The position numbers and the translations under genes are program-made. Shown here in pieces: positions 1 to 6,868 of a DNA stretch of 9,271 bases; the stretch's first letter is position 1, and every line of letters starts with the position of its first letter. The notes beneath the pieces were generated by a model that was not told the origin of the DNA, did no database searches, and worked only from the letters and a program-made list of their open reading frames with translations. Location of the stretch: assembly GCA_013349595.1 (NCBI GenBank), contig DUZI01000053.1, positions 1 to 9,271 on the forward strand. The letters run 5' to 3'. This DNA is from Nitrospirota bacterium. Its GTDB lineage: Bacteria > Nitrospirota > Thermodesulfovibrionia > Thermodesulfovibrionales > Dissulfurispiraceae.

Positions 1-10
1 AATTCATGAA

Positions 11-53
11 TAGGACATTTTCATTTTGGTATATTAGGACATTATCATGTTGG
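11..53. repeat. Two 19-bp direct repeats, possible insertion-sequence end
   Basis: Two copies of TAGGACATTTTCATTTTGG-like sequence lie at 11-29 and 35-53, with a 24-bp period and two mismatches in 19. Read on the minus strand, the block begins TGTAACGCC at about 61 and runs off the left edge. Ends starting with TGT and carrying short multiple repeats with a GACATTTTCA-type core are known from IS21-family elements. The assignment to an IS end is inference: no transposase is visible in the window. Confidence 0.4.
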
Positions 54-74
54 CGTTACACTATAAATATTAAA

Positions 75-285
75 CCCAAAATCAGCGATAGAACTGAGAA
101 CTTAATAAAATCACAACAAGACAGAGTAGGAAGGGCTGGTGAGGAATTTTTATACGATACCTTATAAAAGAAATCTTGAGAATCTTTAGCAAAAGGCATT
201 GCATTATTAAAGAATAAAGCAAAATTAAAATGAAATCGTCTATTATAAAAAATCAGAAACAGCCCTTACTATCGCTATTTTTGGG
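75..285 (+). mobile_element. MITE-like element, copy A (211 bp)
   Basis: This is a non-coding element bounded by imperfect terminal inverted repeats: CCCAAAATCAGCGATAG on the left and CCCAAAAATAGCGATAG on the reverse complement of the right end (15 of 17 match). A perfect 6-bp direct repeat ATTAAA flanks it at 69-74 and 286-291, which is what a target-site duplication would look like. Aligned by eye with the reverse complement of copy C (9017-9215), it shows about ten substitutions plus gaps totalling 12 bp, most of them one block near 113-124. There is no long open frame inside, so it would have to be mobilised in trans by a transposase not seen here. Confidence 0.85.
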
Positions 286-503
286 ATTAAAAGCTATAAG
301 TTAATAAACTCTAAAGATATGAAATGGGACTTAACACTTTCCTTAGTCAGCAATAGTTAGTAGCTGTTATTGTAATCTCAATTGGTGTATTCTTTGGCTA
401 CTTTTCAGCTTTTCAGCACAGCAGGCAAGTATGCTTGACCCAATCGTTGTATTGAGGTCAGTGACATAATCTTTAATGCTGCCAGCTAAAATTCTTTTTA
501 CTA
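286..503. other. Intergenic stretch with no supported gene
   Basis: This stretch lies between element copy A and the stop codon of the phosphohexomutase gene. All plus-strand frames are broken by stops. One minus-strand frame stays open for about 45 codons beyond the mutase stop (roughly 495 down to 360), but it has no start codon and no recognisable family. A convincing hairpin-plus-T-run terminator for the mutase gene was not found. It may be decayed sequence. Confidence 0.5.
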
Positions 504-2132
504 TTATCTACTGATTGCCTCTTTTGTTAGTCTTTCTGCAAGATTGAATAGAGCCGTTTTTCCTTCTAAAATCCTTGATTCAATATAAAATCTAACCTTA
601 GGTTCTGTTCCTGATGGTCTTATCATGAACCACGAGTCATCTTCAAGTATTATTTTTATGCCATCTACCGTAATAATTTCTTTTACCTTGAGAATTTTTC
701 CATTAATATCAATTGGTGTCCCAACGGGGTAACTCTCTTGAATAGATGATAGCTTGTCAATGAGTTGCTTCCCTGCAAGCGAACGGTCAACAGCTATACC
801 ACTTCTGTCGGGGTAAAAAGCACCATATTTATCCATAATCTGTTGTAAATAACTACCAATATTTTCACCTGTCGTTGCCATCATCTCAAGGGCAAGTAAA
901 AGTCCTACAATTGAATCCTTTTCAAGTGTATGATTATAAACAGATATGCCATCTGATTCTTCAAAGGCAACAATAGCTCTTTCTTTGGCATTGATAAGCA
1001 TGTAAGGTCTAAAATTTTTAAACCCTACTTTTGTCTCTTTGATTGGCACATTAAGTTTAGTAGCAATGGCATTTACAAAGTTACTTGTCCCAACTGATTT
1101 GGCAACAACCCCCCTGATTCCCTTATATTCGTGCAAAAAGTGTAATGCCATAGCACCAAAATAGTTCATTGGTATTTGCATCTTACCATCTGTAAATCTT
1201 ATCCTATCTCCATCTGGGTCCATAATAACACCAAGTTTGAATGTCTTTTTTGGAAATCTCGAAAGCTCTTTTTCAACTATGGTCATATTTTTTTCTGAGG
1301 GTTCGGGTGCTATTCCACCAAATAGGAAATCTTCTTCCGTGCGAAGATAGATTATGTTTTTATTTTCACCAAGTATTCTTTGTACCTTACCTCTCGTGGC
1401 TCCATGAACATTATCAATACAAACTAATATATCAGTAGAATTTATAAAAGCCTTTATCTTTTCTAAATCAATAGTCTTTCTTTGCTTTAAATATTTTATG
1501 TATAAGTCTGTAAGATCGATTGTCTCATATCGTGAAGGAAGTTGAGGACTTAATATTATATTATTCTTCATCAGTTCATTGGCTGATTTTTCAAATCTTG
1601 ATGTTATCTCAGAACCAGCAGGACCACCATCAGATGGATTGAATTTAAAACCAGCAAAATTAGCAGGATTATGTGAAGGTGTCAAGTTTACGGAACAGGC
1701 ACAACCTGTCATTTCAATAGCAGAGGAGAATTCCGGGGTTATTGCCTCACCAGCATAAAAGGTTTTAATATCATTTGCCTGTAAAAGTCCAATAACTTCT
1801 AAGGCAAATTCTTTGCCTAAAAATCTGTTGTCATGTCCAACGATGACGCCTCTATTGCAAATATCTTGATAATCCTTAACACCCATTGCATCATAAAAAT
1901 CTTTATCAACCGATTTAAAGGTATTGATAATTGCCTGCGTGACAACCCTTACATTATTAAAAGTATAATCAGTGCCTATCTCACCTCGCCACCCTGATGT
2001 GCCGAATACTATTTCGGCTGGGGAGTTGTTTCTTAAGGCAAACTCACGAATTTCAGATAACAAATGTCTGTTTTTATCAACATTACTCAATATTATTTTC
2101 CAACATTGACTTGCATTATCAATTTTTTCCAT
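504..2132 (-). CDS. Phosphoglucomutase/phosphomannomutase family protein
   Basis: This is an alpha-D-phosphohexomutase (542 aa), a cytoplasmic enzyme that moves a phosphate between the C1 and C6 hydroxyls of a hexose through a phosphoserine intermediate. It feeds glycogen, cell-wall or surface-sugar synthesis. All family landmarks are present in order: FGTSGWRG at 43-50, the phosphoserine loop TPSHNP at 151-156 (catalytic Ser153), the Mg-binding DPDGDR at 305-310, the sugar-binding loop EESDG at 391-395, and the C-terminal phosphate-binding RPSGTEPKVR at 505-514. The length is normal for the longer members of the superfamily. The ATG start is supported by GGAGG (2140-2144), 7 nt upstream. The gene stands alone and divergent from argD, with element copy B between them. 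The EESDG loop suggests glucose rather than strictly mannose phosphates, but the substrate cannot be fixed from sequence, so no symbol is given. Confidence 0.95.
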   Translation of the reverse strand: MEKIDNASQCWKIILSNVDKNRHLLSEIREFALRNNSPAEIVFGTSGWRGEIGTDYTFNNVRVVTQAIINTFKSVDKDFYDAMGVKDYQDICNRGVIVGHDNRFLGKEFALEVIGLLQANDIKTFYAGEAITPEFSSAIEMTGCACSVNLTPSHNPANFAGFKFNPSDGGPAGSEITSRFEKSANELMKNNIILSPQLPSRYETIDLTDLYIKYLKQRKTIDLEKIKAFINSTDILVCIDNVHGATRGKVQRILGENKNIIYLRTEEDFLFGGIAPEPSEKNMTIVEKELSRFPKKTFKLGVIMDPDGDRIRFTDGKMQIPMNYFGAMALHFLHEYKGIRGVVAKSVGTSNFVNAIATKLNVPIKETKVGFKNFRPYMLINAKERAIVAFEESDGISVYNHTLEKDSIVGLLLALEMMATTGENIGSYLQQIMDKYGAFYPDRSGIAVDRSLAGKQLIDKLSSIQESYPVGTPIDINGKILKVKEIITVDGIKIILEDDSWFMIRPSGTEPKVRFYIESRILEGKTALFNLAERLTKEAISR

Positions 2133-2139
2133 AAAAAAA

Positions 2140-2144
2140 CCTCC
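2140..2144 (-). promoter_or_regulatory. Ribosome binding site of the phosphohexomutase gene
   Basis: The minus strand reads GGAGG, followed by a 7-nt A/T spacer and the ATG at 2132. This is a canonical Shine-Dalgarno site and fixes the start. Confidence 0.8.
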
Positions 2145-2352
2145 ATAGAATTTATATAGATCAAAAATTTAACATTCTACCTTTTTCAAATGCAAATTTT
2201 TTTGTCTAATTTTTTTAAAACCTAATCACCCAAAATTAGCGATAGAACTGAGAACTTAACAAAATCAAGTAGGAAGGGGTGGTGAAAAATTTTATACGAT
2301 ACCTTATAACCTTAAAATATCGATAGGAAGGGCTGTTTCAGGATTTTTATAA

Positions 2353-2381
2353 TCGACAGATTTTGCTTTATTCATTATAAT
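2353..2381 (+). promoter_or_regulatory. Candidate sigma-70 promoter inside element copy B, facing argD
   Basis: TCGACA (2353-2358) matches the -35 consensus at 5 of 6 positions. It is followed by a 17-bp spacer and a perfect -10 box, TATAAT (2376-2381). In copy C the same two boxes are 27 bp apart, so copy B has optimal spacing because of a 10-bp deletion. Transcription would start near 2388, giving a leader of about 130 nt before argD. This is predicted from sequence only. Confidence 0.5.
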
Positions 2382-2387
2382 GCAATG

Positions 2388-2422
2388 CCTTATAACAAAT
2401 CCCTAGGAACTTTTTTATAAGG
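2388..2422 (+). repeat. Perfect 8-bp inverted repeat in the argD leader
   Basis: CCTTATAA (2388-2395) is exactly complementary to TTATAAGG (2415-2422), with a 19-nt loop that holds the palindrome CCTAGG. It belongs to element copy B and would fold near the 5' end of a transcript from the candidate promoter at 2353-2381. No T-run follows it, so it does not look like a terminator. Confidence 0.5.
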
Positions 2423-2482
2423 TGTCGTATAAAATCCTTCACGAGCCCTTCCTATCGATATTTTTGGGTAATCAAACCAATC

Positions 2483-2512
2483 TTGAAGCTATTTATTTAG
2501 CTATGCTATCAT
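2483..2512 (+). promoter_or_regulatory. Weaker candidate promoter directly before argD
   Basis: TTGAAG (2483-2488, 4 of 6 to the -35 consensus), an 18-bp spacer and TATCAT (2507-2512, 5 of 6 to the -10 consensus) lie just downstream of element copy B. The expected start of transcription, about 2519-2521, coincides with the argD ATG, so a transcript from here would be leaderless. That would explain why no Shine-Dalgarno sequence precedes argD. Confidence is low, because AT-rich DNA yields such matches by chance. Confidence 0.3.
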
Positions 2513-2520
2513 TACCCTTT

Positions 2521-3723
2521 ATGGATACAAAATCCCTTATCAAAGAATCTGAAAAATACATAATGCATACCTATTCTCGTAATCCTGTAGTGCTTATAAA
2601 AGGTAGAGGGACAAGGGTATTCTCGCCAGAAGGGAAAGAATATATTGATTTTGTTGGTGGTGTAGCTGTAAATATTTTAGGACACTGCCACAGAAGAGTT
2701 GTAATAGCCTTACAAAAACAATCTCAAAGGCTTATCCATGTATCAAACTTATATCATATAGAACCCCAAATTATGCTTGCTAAGATACTTGTAGAACACT
2801 CTTTTGCAGATAAGGTATTTTTTTGTAACTCTGGAGCTGAGGCAAATGAGGCAGCTATTAAACTTGCAAGAAAGTATACCAAAGATATGATTGGTGCTGA
2901 TAAATATGAAATTATAACCTCTTATGGTTCTTTTCATGGAAGGACTATGGCAACAATTACCGCCACAGGTCAGGAGAAGTTTCAAAAGGGTTTTGCACCG
3001 TTACTGCCCGGTTTTAAGTATGTCCCATTTGGTGATATAAATGCACTTAAAAATGCTGTTTCACCAAAAACTTGTGCGGTTTTACTTGAACCAATTCAAG
3101 GTGAAGGAGGTGTAAATATTCCGCCTCCAGATTATCTCAAACATGTCAGGGAAATCTGCGATAAAAACAATTTATTACTCATTTTAGACGAAGTTCAGAC
3201 AGGTATTGGAAGGACAGGAAAGTTATTCGCTTATGAACATTTTGGTATTACCCCTGATATTATGACAATAGCAAAGGGTTTAGGTGCAGGTGTGCCGATT
3301 GGGGCAATGCTTGCTACCGAGAAGGTTGCAAATTCTTTTGTCCCAGGTAGTCATGCCTCTACTTTTGGAGGCAATCCACTTGTATGTTCAGCGGCAATTG
3401 CCACTGTTGAAACAATCCTTGAAGATGGTATATTACTTGACTATTGTTCAAGGATAGGTGAATATTTCCTGTCAAAACTTAAAGAATTAAAAAATGAATT
3501 TAATTCTGAAATAGCCGATGTAAGAGGGCTCGGTTTGTTATTAGGAATGCAAATGAATATTGATTGTAGCTATATTGTTAGAGAATGTCTCGAAAGGGGA
3601 TTTCTCATAAATTATACAGCGAACAATGTAATAAGATTTGCACCTCCAGTGATTGTTGAGGAAAAAGAGATTGATTTATTATTAAATAATCTAAAAGAGA
3701 TAATTGAACAATATGATGAATAA
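2521..3723 (+). CDS. argD: Acetylornithine aminotransferase
   Basis: This is a class-III PLP-dependent aminotransferase (400 aa from this start). It transfers the amino group of glutamate to N-acetylglutamate semialdehyde to give N-acetylornithine in arginine synthesis. Visible motifs are NSGAEANE at 103-110 (cofactor phosphate loop), GSFHGRT at 136-142, LDEVQTG at 222-228 with the cofactor-binding Asp223, the Schiff-base Lys252 in AKGLGAGVPIG, and TFGGNPL at 281-287. The match to bacterial ArgD proteins is end to end, and pairing with argF supports ArgD over other omega-aminotransferases. The frame stays open upstream to a GTG at 2422, but that extension lies partly in element copy B. The family N-terminus (ESEKYIMHTYSRNPVVLIKG) fits the ATG at 2521. 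An ATG at 2503 is possible. None of these starts has a good ribosome binding site. Its end overlaps the argF start. Confidence 0.93.
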   Translation: MDTKSLIKESEKYIMHTYSRNPVVLIKGRGTRVFSPEGKEYIDFVGGVAVNILGHCHRRVVIALQKQSQRLIHVSNLYHIEPQIMLAKILVEHSFADKVFFCNSGAEANEAAIKLARKYTKDMIGADKYEIITSYGSFHGRTMATITATGQEKFQKGFAPLLPGFKYVPFGDINALKNAVSPKTCAVLLEPIQGEGGVNIPPPDYLKHVREICDKNNLLLILDEVQTGIGRTGKLFAYEHFGITPDIMTIAKGLGAGVPIGAMLATEKVANSFVPGSHASTFGGNPLVCSAAIATVETILEDGILLDYCSRIGEYFLSKLKELKNEFNSEIADVRGLGLLLGMQMNIDCSYIVRECLERGFLINYTANNVIRFAPPVIVEEKEIDLLLNNLKEIIEQYDE

Positions 3724-4621
3724 ACATTTTAGAACAGTAAATGACATAACAATTGATGATTTTAATAAAATTATTAATAGGGCAATAGAATTTAAAAGTG
3801 GTAAAGATAAGGAAAAAAGACCACTTATAGGGAAAAGTGTAGGGCTATTTTTTGAAAAACCATCAACCAGGACAAGGGTTTCTTTTGAGGTTGCTATATA
3901 TCAATTAGGAGCTAATTCAATCAATCTTAATTCTAAGGAAATGCAGATTGGTAGAGGTGAGACCTTAGCAGACACAGCAATTGTCTTGTCTCGTTATCTC
4001 GATTGTATTATTTTTAGGGTAAGATCTCATCGCACCATTGAGACCTTTGCTAAATATTCTTCTATTTCAATTGTAAATGGATTATCTGACTTGCATCATC
4101 CTTGTCAAGCCCTTGCAGATATGATGACAATTAAGGAAAATAAAAAATCCTTTGATGATATTAAAGTAGTTTATATTGGAGACGGCAACAATGTGGCTAA
4201 TTCATTAATTGAGGCGTCAATATGTGGGTCAATGGAACTCGTTATTGCTTGCCCAGAGGAATTTTCTCCAGATAAAGATGTTATATCTCAAGTCAAAGAA
4301 AAATATGGTAAAACTATCGAGATAATTTCAGACCCCTATGAAGCAGTATCTCAAGCAGATGTAGTTTACACTGATGTATGGGTGAGTATGGGACAAGAAG
4401 CAGACATGGAGAGGAAACAATTATTACTAAAAAATTATCAGTTAAATAGTGATCTCCTAAGAGCAGCAAAAAAAGATGCAATTGTAATGCACTGTCTGCC
4501 AGCCTATAGAGGGCAAGAGATTACTGATGATGTAATTGACGGTCCCCAAAGCAGGGTTTTTGATCAAGCAGAAAATAGACTCCATACTGCAAAGTCCTTG
4601 TTGGAGTTTTTATTACAGTAG
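3713..4621 (+). CDS. argF: Ornithine carbamoyltransferase
   Basis: This enzyme (302 aa, cytoplasmic) condenses carbamoyl phosphate with ornithine to give citrulline, the sixth step of arginine synthesis, and is usually a trimer. The carbamoyl-phosphate site STRTR is at 51-55 and HPCQ at 129-132. The ornithine-specific loop is seen in DVWVSMG at 221-227, and the catalytic-cysteine motif HCLPA at 260-264. The SMG and HCLP motifs separate it from aspartate carbamoyltransferase. The frame also opens at a TTG at 3704, but the tandem ATGs at 3713 and 3716 fit the family N-terminus better. An AGAG lies upstream at 3696-3700, rather far away. It overlaps argD by 11 nt, which suggests translational coupling. 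The ArgD product is converted to ornithine by an enzyme not encoded in this window. Confidence 0.95.
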   Translation: MMNKHFRTVNDITIDDFNKIINRAIEFKSGKDKEKRPLIGKSVGLFFEKPSTRTRVSFEVAIYQLGANSINLNSKEMQIGRGETLADTAIVLSRYLDCIIFRVRSHRTIETFAKYSSISIVNGLSDLHHPCQALADMMTIKENKKSFDDIKVVYIGDGNNVANSLIEASICGSMELVIACPEEFSPDKDVISQVKEKYGKTIEIISDPYEAVSQADVVYTDVWVSMGQEADMERKQLLLKNYQLNSDLLRAAKKDAIVMHCLPAYRGQEITDDVIDGPQSRVFDQAENRLHTAKSLLEFLLQ

Positions 4622-4651
4622 GATTGAATACAACATTACATCAAATAAAGT

Positions 4652-5104
4652 ATGAAAATCGCAATAGCATCAGATCATGCTGGTATAGAGATGAAAGAAG
4701 CCTTTGTAAATCTACTTTCAGAGTTTGGACATGAATGTCTAGATTTTGGATCAAAAAACTTTGAATCTGTTGATTATCCAGACTTTGCTGAAAAGGTATC
4801 TAAAGAGGTGTCAGAGGGTAATTATGATAGGGGAATTTTAATTTGTGGGACAGGTATTGGTATGGCAATTACTGCAAACAAATTTCCTAATATTAGGGCT
4901 GCTTTATGTAATGATATGTATTCAGCAAAGATGTCAAGGTGTCACAATGATGCAAATATACTAACCATTGGTGGTAGGATAGTTGGAAAAGATCTTGCAA
5001 AGGAAATATTAAAGGTCTGGTTAAATACAGAATTTGAAGGTGGAAGGCATAGTAGGAGGCTTTTAAAAATAAAATCTATTGAGGAGAAGAAATTTCAAAA
5101 ATGA
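4652..5104 (+). CDS. rpiB: Ribose-5-phosphate isomerase B
   Basis: This protein (150 aa) belongs to the RpiB/LacAB sugar-phosphate isomerase family and interconverts ribose 5-phosphate and ribulose 5-phosphate in the pentose phosphate pathway. Family residues are clear: SDHAG at 7-11 (Asp8, His9), the catalytic Cys65 in CGTGIGM at 65-71, His98-Asn99 in the stretch SAKMSRCHNDANIL, and Arg132 and Arg135/136 in the phosphate-binding GGRHSRR. The length is typical. It begins 30 nt after argF with only a weak upstream ribosome site, and its stop overlaps the glyA start as ATGA. LacA/LacB-like or allose-6-phosphate activity cannot be ruled out, but RpiB next to glyA and nrdR is a common bacterial arrangement. 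Confidence 0.94.
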   Translation: MKIAIASDHAGIEMKEAFVNLLSEFGHECLDFGSKNFESVDYPDFAEKVSKEVSEGNYDRGILICGTGIGMAITANKFPNIRAALCNDMYSAKMSRCHNDANILTIGGRIVGKDLAKEILKVWLNTEFEGGRHSRRLLKIKSIEEKKFQK

Positions 5105-6348
5105 ATCTTGAACATATCAAAGCAAAAGATCCAGATATATATGCAGCCTTAATAAATGAGATTAAAAGAGAACAGAGTAAGATTTTACTTATTGCTTCTG
5201 AAAATTATGTTAGTAGGGCAGTTCTTGAAGCACAGGGATCTGTTTTGACCAATAAGTATGCAGAAGGATATCCTTCAAGGAGATACTATGGTGGTTGTAA
5301 AAATGTAGATATTATTGAAAATCTTGCTATTGAAAGGGCAAAGACACTATTTAATGCTGAACATGTAAATGTTCAGCCTCATTCAGGTTCTCAGGCCAAT
5401 ATGGCGGTATATTTTTCTGTTTTAAAACCTGGAGATTCTATCTTAGGAATGAGCTTAAGTCATGGTGGTCATTTGTCCCATGGAGCAAGTGTCAATTTTA
5501 CAGGCATGTTTTATAAGACTTTTTTCTATGGGGTAAATAGAGAGACAGGATATATTGATATGGATGAAGTCAGTATGCTTGCTGAAAAGCACAAGCCAAA
5601 GATGATAGTAGTGGGTGCAAGTGCTTATTCAAGGATTATTGATTTTAAAGCATTTTCAGAGATTGCAAAGTCTGTTGGTGCTTATCTCATGTCTGATATT
5701 GCACACATTGCAGGGCTTATTTGTGCAGGACTTCATCCCTCGCCGATACCTTATTCTGATTTTGTTACTTCCACCACTCACAAGACTATGAGAGGACCAA
5801 GAGGCGGTATGATTATGTGTAAGGCAGAATATGCTAAGTTGATTGATAAAGCTATCTTCCCTGGTATTCAAGGTGGCCCCCTTGCCCATGTAATTGCTGC
5901 AAAGGCGGTTGCTTTTAAAGAAGCCCTCGAGCCTGGATTTATAGAATATCAAAAGAGCGTAATTTCAAATGCTAAGGCACTTTCTGAAGGTCTTATAAAT
6001 CGTGGTTATAAAATATTTTCTGGTGGGACAGATAATCACCTCATGCTTGTTGACCTTACAAATAAGGATATTACTGGCAAAGATGCAGAAGAGGCACTTG
6101 ATAAGGCAGGAATTACAGTCAATAAAAATGCTATCCCCTATGACACTAAACCACCTACAATTACAAGTGGAATAAGGCTTGGGACACCTTCTGTTACAAG
6201 CAGGGGTTTTACAACAAAAGAAATGGATGAGATTGCTGATATAATTTCCAAGCTAATTGCAAACGCAAATAATGAAAGATTAATAAATGAAATGAGGATT
6301 AAGACAACAACTCTCTGTAATGGTTTTCCTATTTATAACAATTTATAA
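5101..6348 (+). CDS. glyA: Serine hydroxymethyltransferase
   Basis: This is a PLP enzyme (415 aa, cytoplasmic, usually a dimer or tetramer) that converts serine and tetrahydrofolate to glycine and 5,10-methylene-tetrahydrofolate. It is the main source of one-carbon units, including those for thymidylate. Visible features are ASENYVS at 32-38, the YAEGYPSRRYYGG substrate loop at 53-65, QPHSGSQAN at 92-100, DIAHIAGL at 199-206 (cofactor Asp and His), the Schiff-base Lys228 in THKTMRGPRGG, and the C-terminal GIRLGTPSVTSRG near 357-369. The length is that of a complete bacterial GlyA. Its ATG overlaps the rpiB stop by 4 nt, and GAGGAGAAG at 5081-5089 provides a slightly distant ribosome site, so coupled translation is likely. 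It is followed after 49 nt by nrdR. Confidence 0.97.
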   Translation: MNLEHIKAKDPDIYAALINEIKREQSKILLIASENYVSRAVLEAQGSVLTNKYAEGYPSRRYYGGCKNVDIIENLAIERAKTLFNAEHVNVQPHSGSQANMAVYFSVLKPGDSILGMSLSHGGHLSHGASVNFTGMFYKTFFYGVNRETGYIDMDEVSMLAEKHKPKMIVVGASAYSRIIDFKAFSEIAKSVGAYLMSDIAHIAGLICAGLHPSPIPYSDFVTSTTHKTMRGPRGGMIMCKAEYAKLIDKAIFPGIQGGPLAHVIAAKAVAFKEALEPGFIEYQKSVISNAKALSEGLINRGYKIFSGGTDNHLMLVDLTNKDITGKDAEEALDKAGITVNKNAIPYDTKPPTITSGIRLGTPSVTSRGFTTKEMDEIADIISKLIANANNERLINEMRIKTTTLCNGFPIYNNL

Positions 6349-6357
6349 TTAATTAAT

Positions 6358-6387
6358 GTTCAAGGACTATGCTTTGAACTTTCAAAG
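6358..6387 (+). promoter_or_regulatory. Two mutually exclusive hairpins before nrdR
   Basis: In the 49-nt glyA-nrdR gap, GTTCAAGG (6358-6365) can pair with the stretch ending CTTTGAAC at 6379, giving a stem of about 8 bp with a 6-nt loop. The same CTTTGAA (6372-6378) is also perfectly complementary to TTCAAAG (6381-6387), whose end touches the nrdR ribosome site AGAGG (6386-6390). The two folds cannot coexist. No T-run follows, so this is not an obvious terminator. A regulatory role is inferred only. Confidence 0.35.
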
Positions 6388-6397
6388 AGGTCTTTAA

Positions 6398-6868
6398 ATG
6401 AAATGCCCTTACTGTGGCGTCAACTCTGACAAGGTCATAGATTCAAGAGCAAGCAAAGAAGGAGATGTAATAAGAAGAAGGCGAGAATGTCTTGGTTGTA
6501 AAGAAAGGTTTACTTCCTACGAAAGGGTTGAAGAACTTTATCCTGTTATAGTTAAAAAAGATGGAAGGAGAGAGCACTATGACAGACATAAGATTATGTC
6601 AGGCTTACAAAAGGCTTGTGAAAAAAGACCTATACCTATAAATAAATTAGAAACAATTATTAGAGCTATAGAGAAAAAGATGATTGAACAAAATGAAAAA
6701 GAGATAAAAAGCACCTGGATTGGTGAAGAAGTAATGAAATCTTTGAGAGATTTAGATAAAGTAGCCTATGTAAGGTTTGCTTCTGTTTATAGACAATTCA
6801 AAGACATTAATGAATTTATGGAAGAAGTAAAGGGACTTTTTGAGTTACAAAAGAAAAAGAAGTTCTGA
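6398..6868 (+). CDS. nrdR: Transcriptional repressor NrdR
   Basis: NrdR (156 aa) is a zinc-ribbon plus ATP-cone regulator that senses ATP/dATP and represses ribonucleotide reductase genes at NrdR boxes. The zinc ribbon uses Cys3 and Cys6 (CPYC) and Cys31 and Cys34 (CLGC), followed by the basic RRRRE segment and the conserved RFTSYERVE. The ATP-cone runs from about residue 47 to 136, with VKKDGRRE near 52-59 and the conserved VAYVRFASVYRQF at 122-134. The length is typical. AGAGG lies 7 nt before the ATG. No reductase gene and no clear NrdR box is in the window. The tail overlaps the next gene. Placement after rpiB and glyA is a familiar bacterial arrangement, often with ribD following; here a pseudouridine synthase follows instead. 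Confidence 0.96.
   Translation: MKCPYCGVNSDKVIDSRASKEGDVIRRRRECLGCKERFTSYERVEELYPVIVKKDGRREHYDRHKIMSGLQKACEKRPIPINKLETIIRAIEKKMIEQNEKEIKSTWIGEEVMKSLRDLDKVAYVRFASVYRQFKDINEFMEEVKGLFELQKKKKF

Larger units (their letters stand above)
2229..2468. mobile_element. MITE-like element, copy B (240 bp, rearranged)
   Basis: This element shares the terminal repeats of copies A and C (CCCAAAATTAGCGATAG on the left; CCCAAAAATATCGATAG on the reverse complement of the right end). It is flanked by a perfect 6-bp direct repeat TAATCA at 2223-2228 and 2469-2474. Unlike A and C it looks composite. A left arm at 2229 to about 2312 is joined to a second element copy in the opposite orientation (about 2315-2468), whose own outer CCC end is lost at the joint. 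The result is a long palindrome: TTTTATACGATACCTTATAA at 2290-2309 pairs with its near-perfect complement at 2415-2434 (19 of 20). It occupies most of the 388-bp divergent gap between the phosphohexomutase gene and argD. The rest of the gap is AT-rich leader sequence. Confidence 0.85.

Noticed and set aside
286..503. Degraded membrane-protein or transposase gene
   Set aside because: Short hydrophobic stretches appear in different frames, but there is no continuous frame or recognisable motif to support a pseudogene call.
1241..1438. Plus-strand open frame inside the phosphohexomutase gene
   Set aside because: It lies entirely within a well-supported minus-strand gene and has no family signature; it is a frame shadow.
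2422..2520. GTG at 2422 as the argD start
   Set aside because: It has no suitably spaced ribosome site, is partly encoded by the mobile element, and extends beyond the usual ArgD N-terminus. The ATG at 2521 is preferred.
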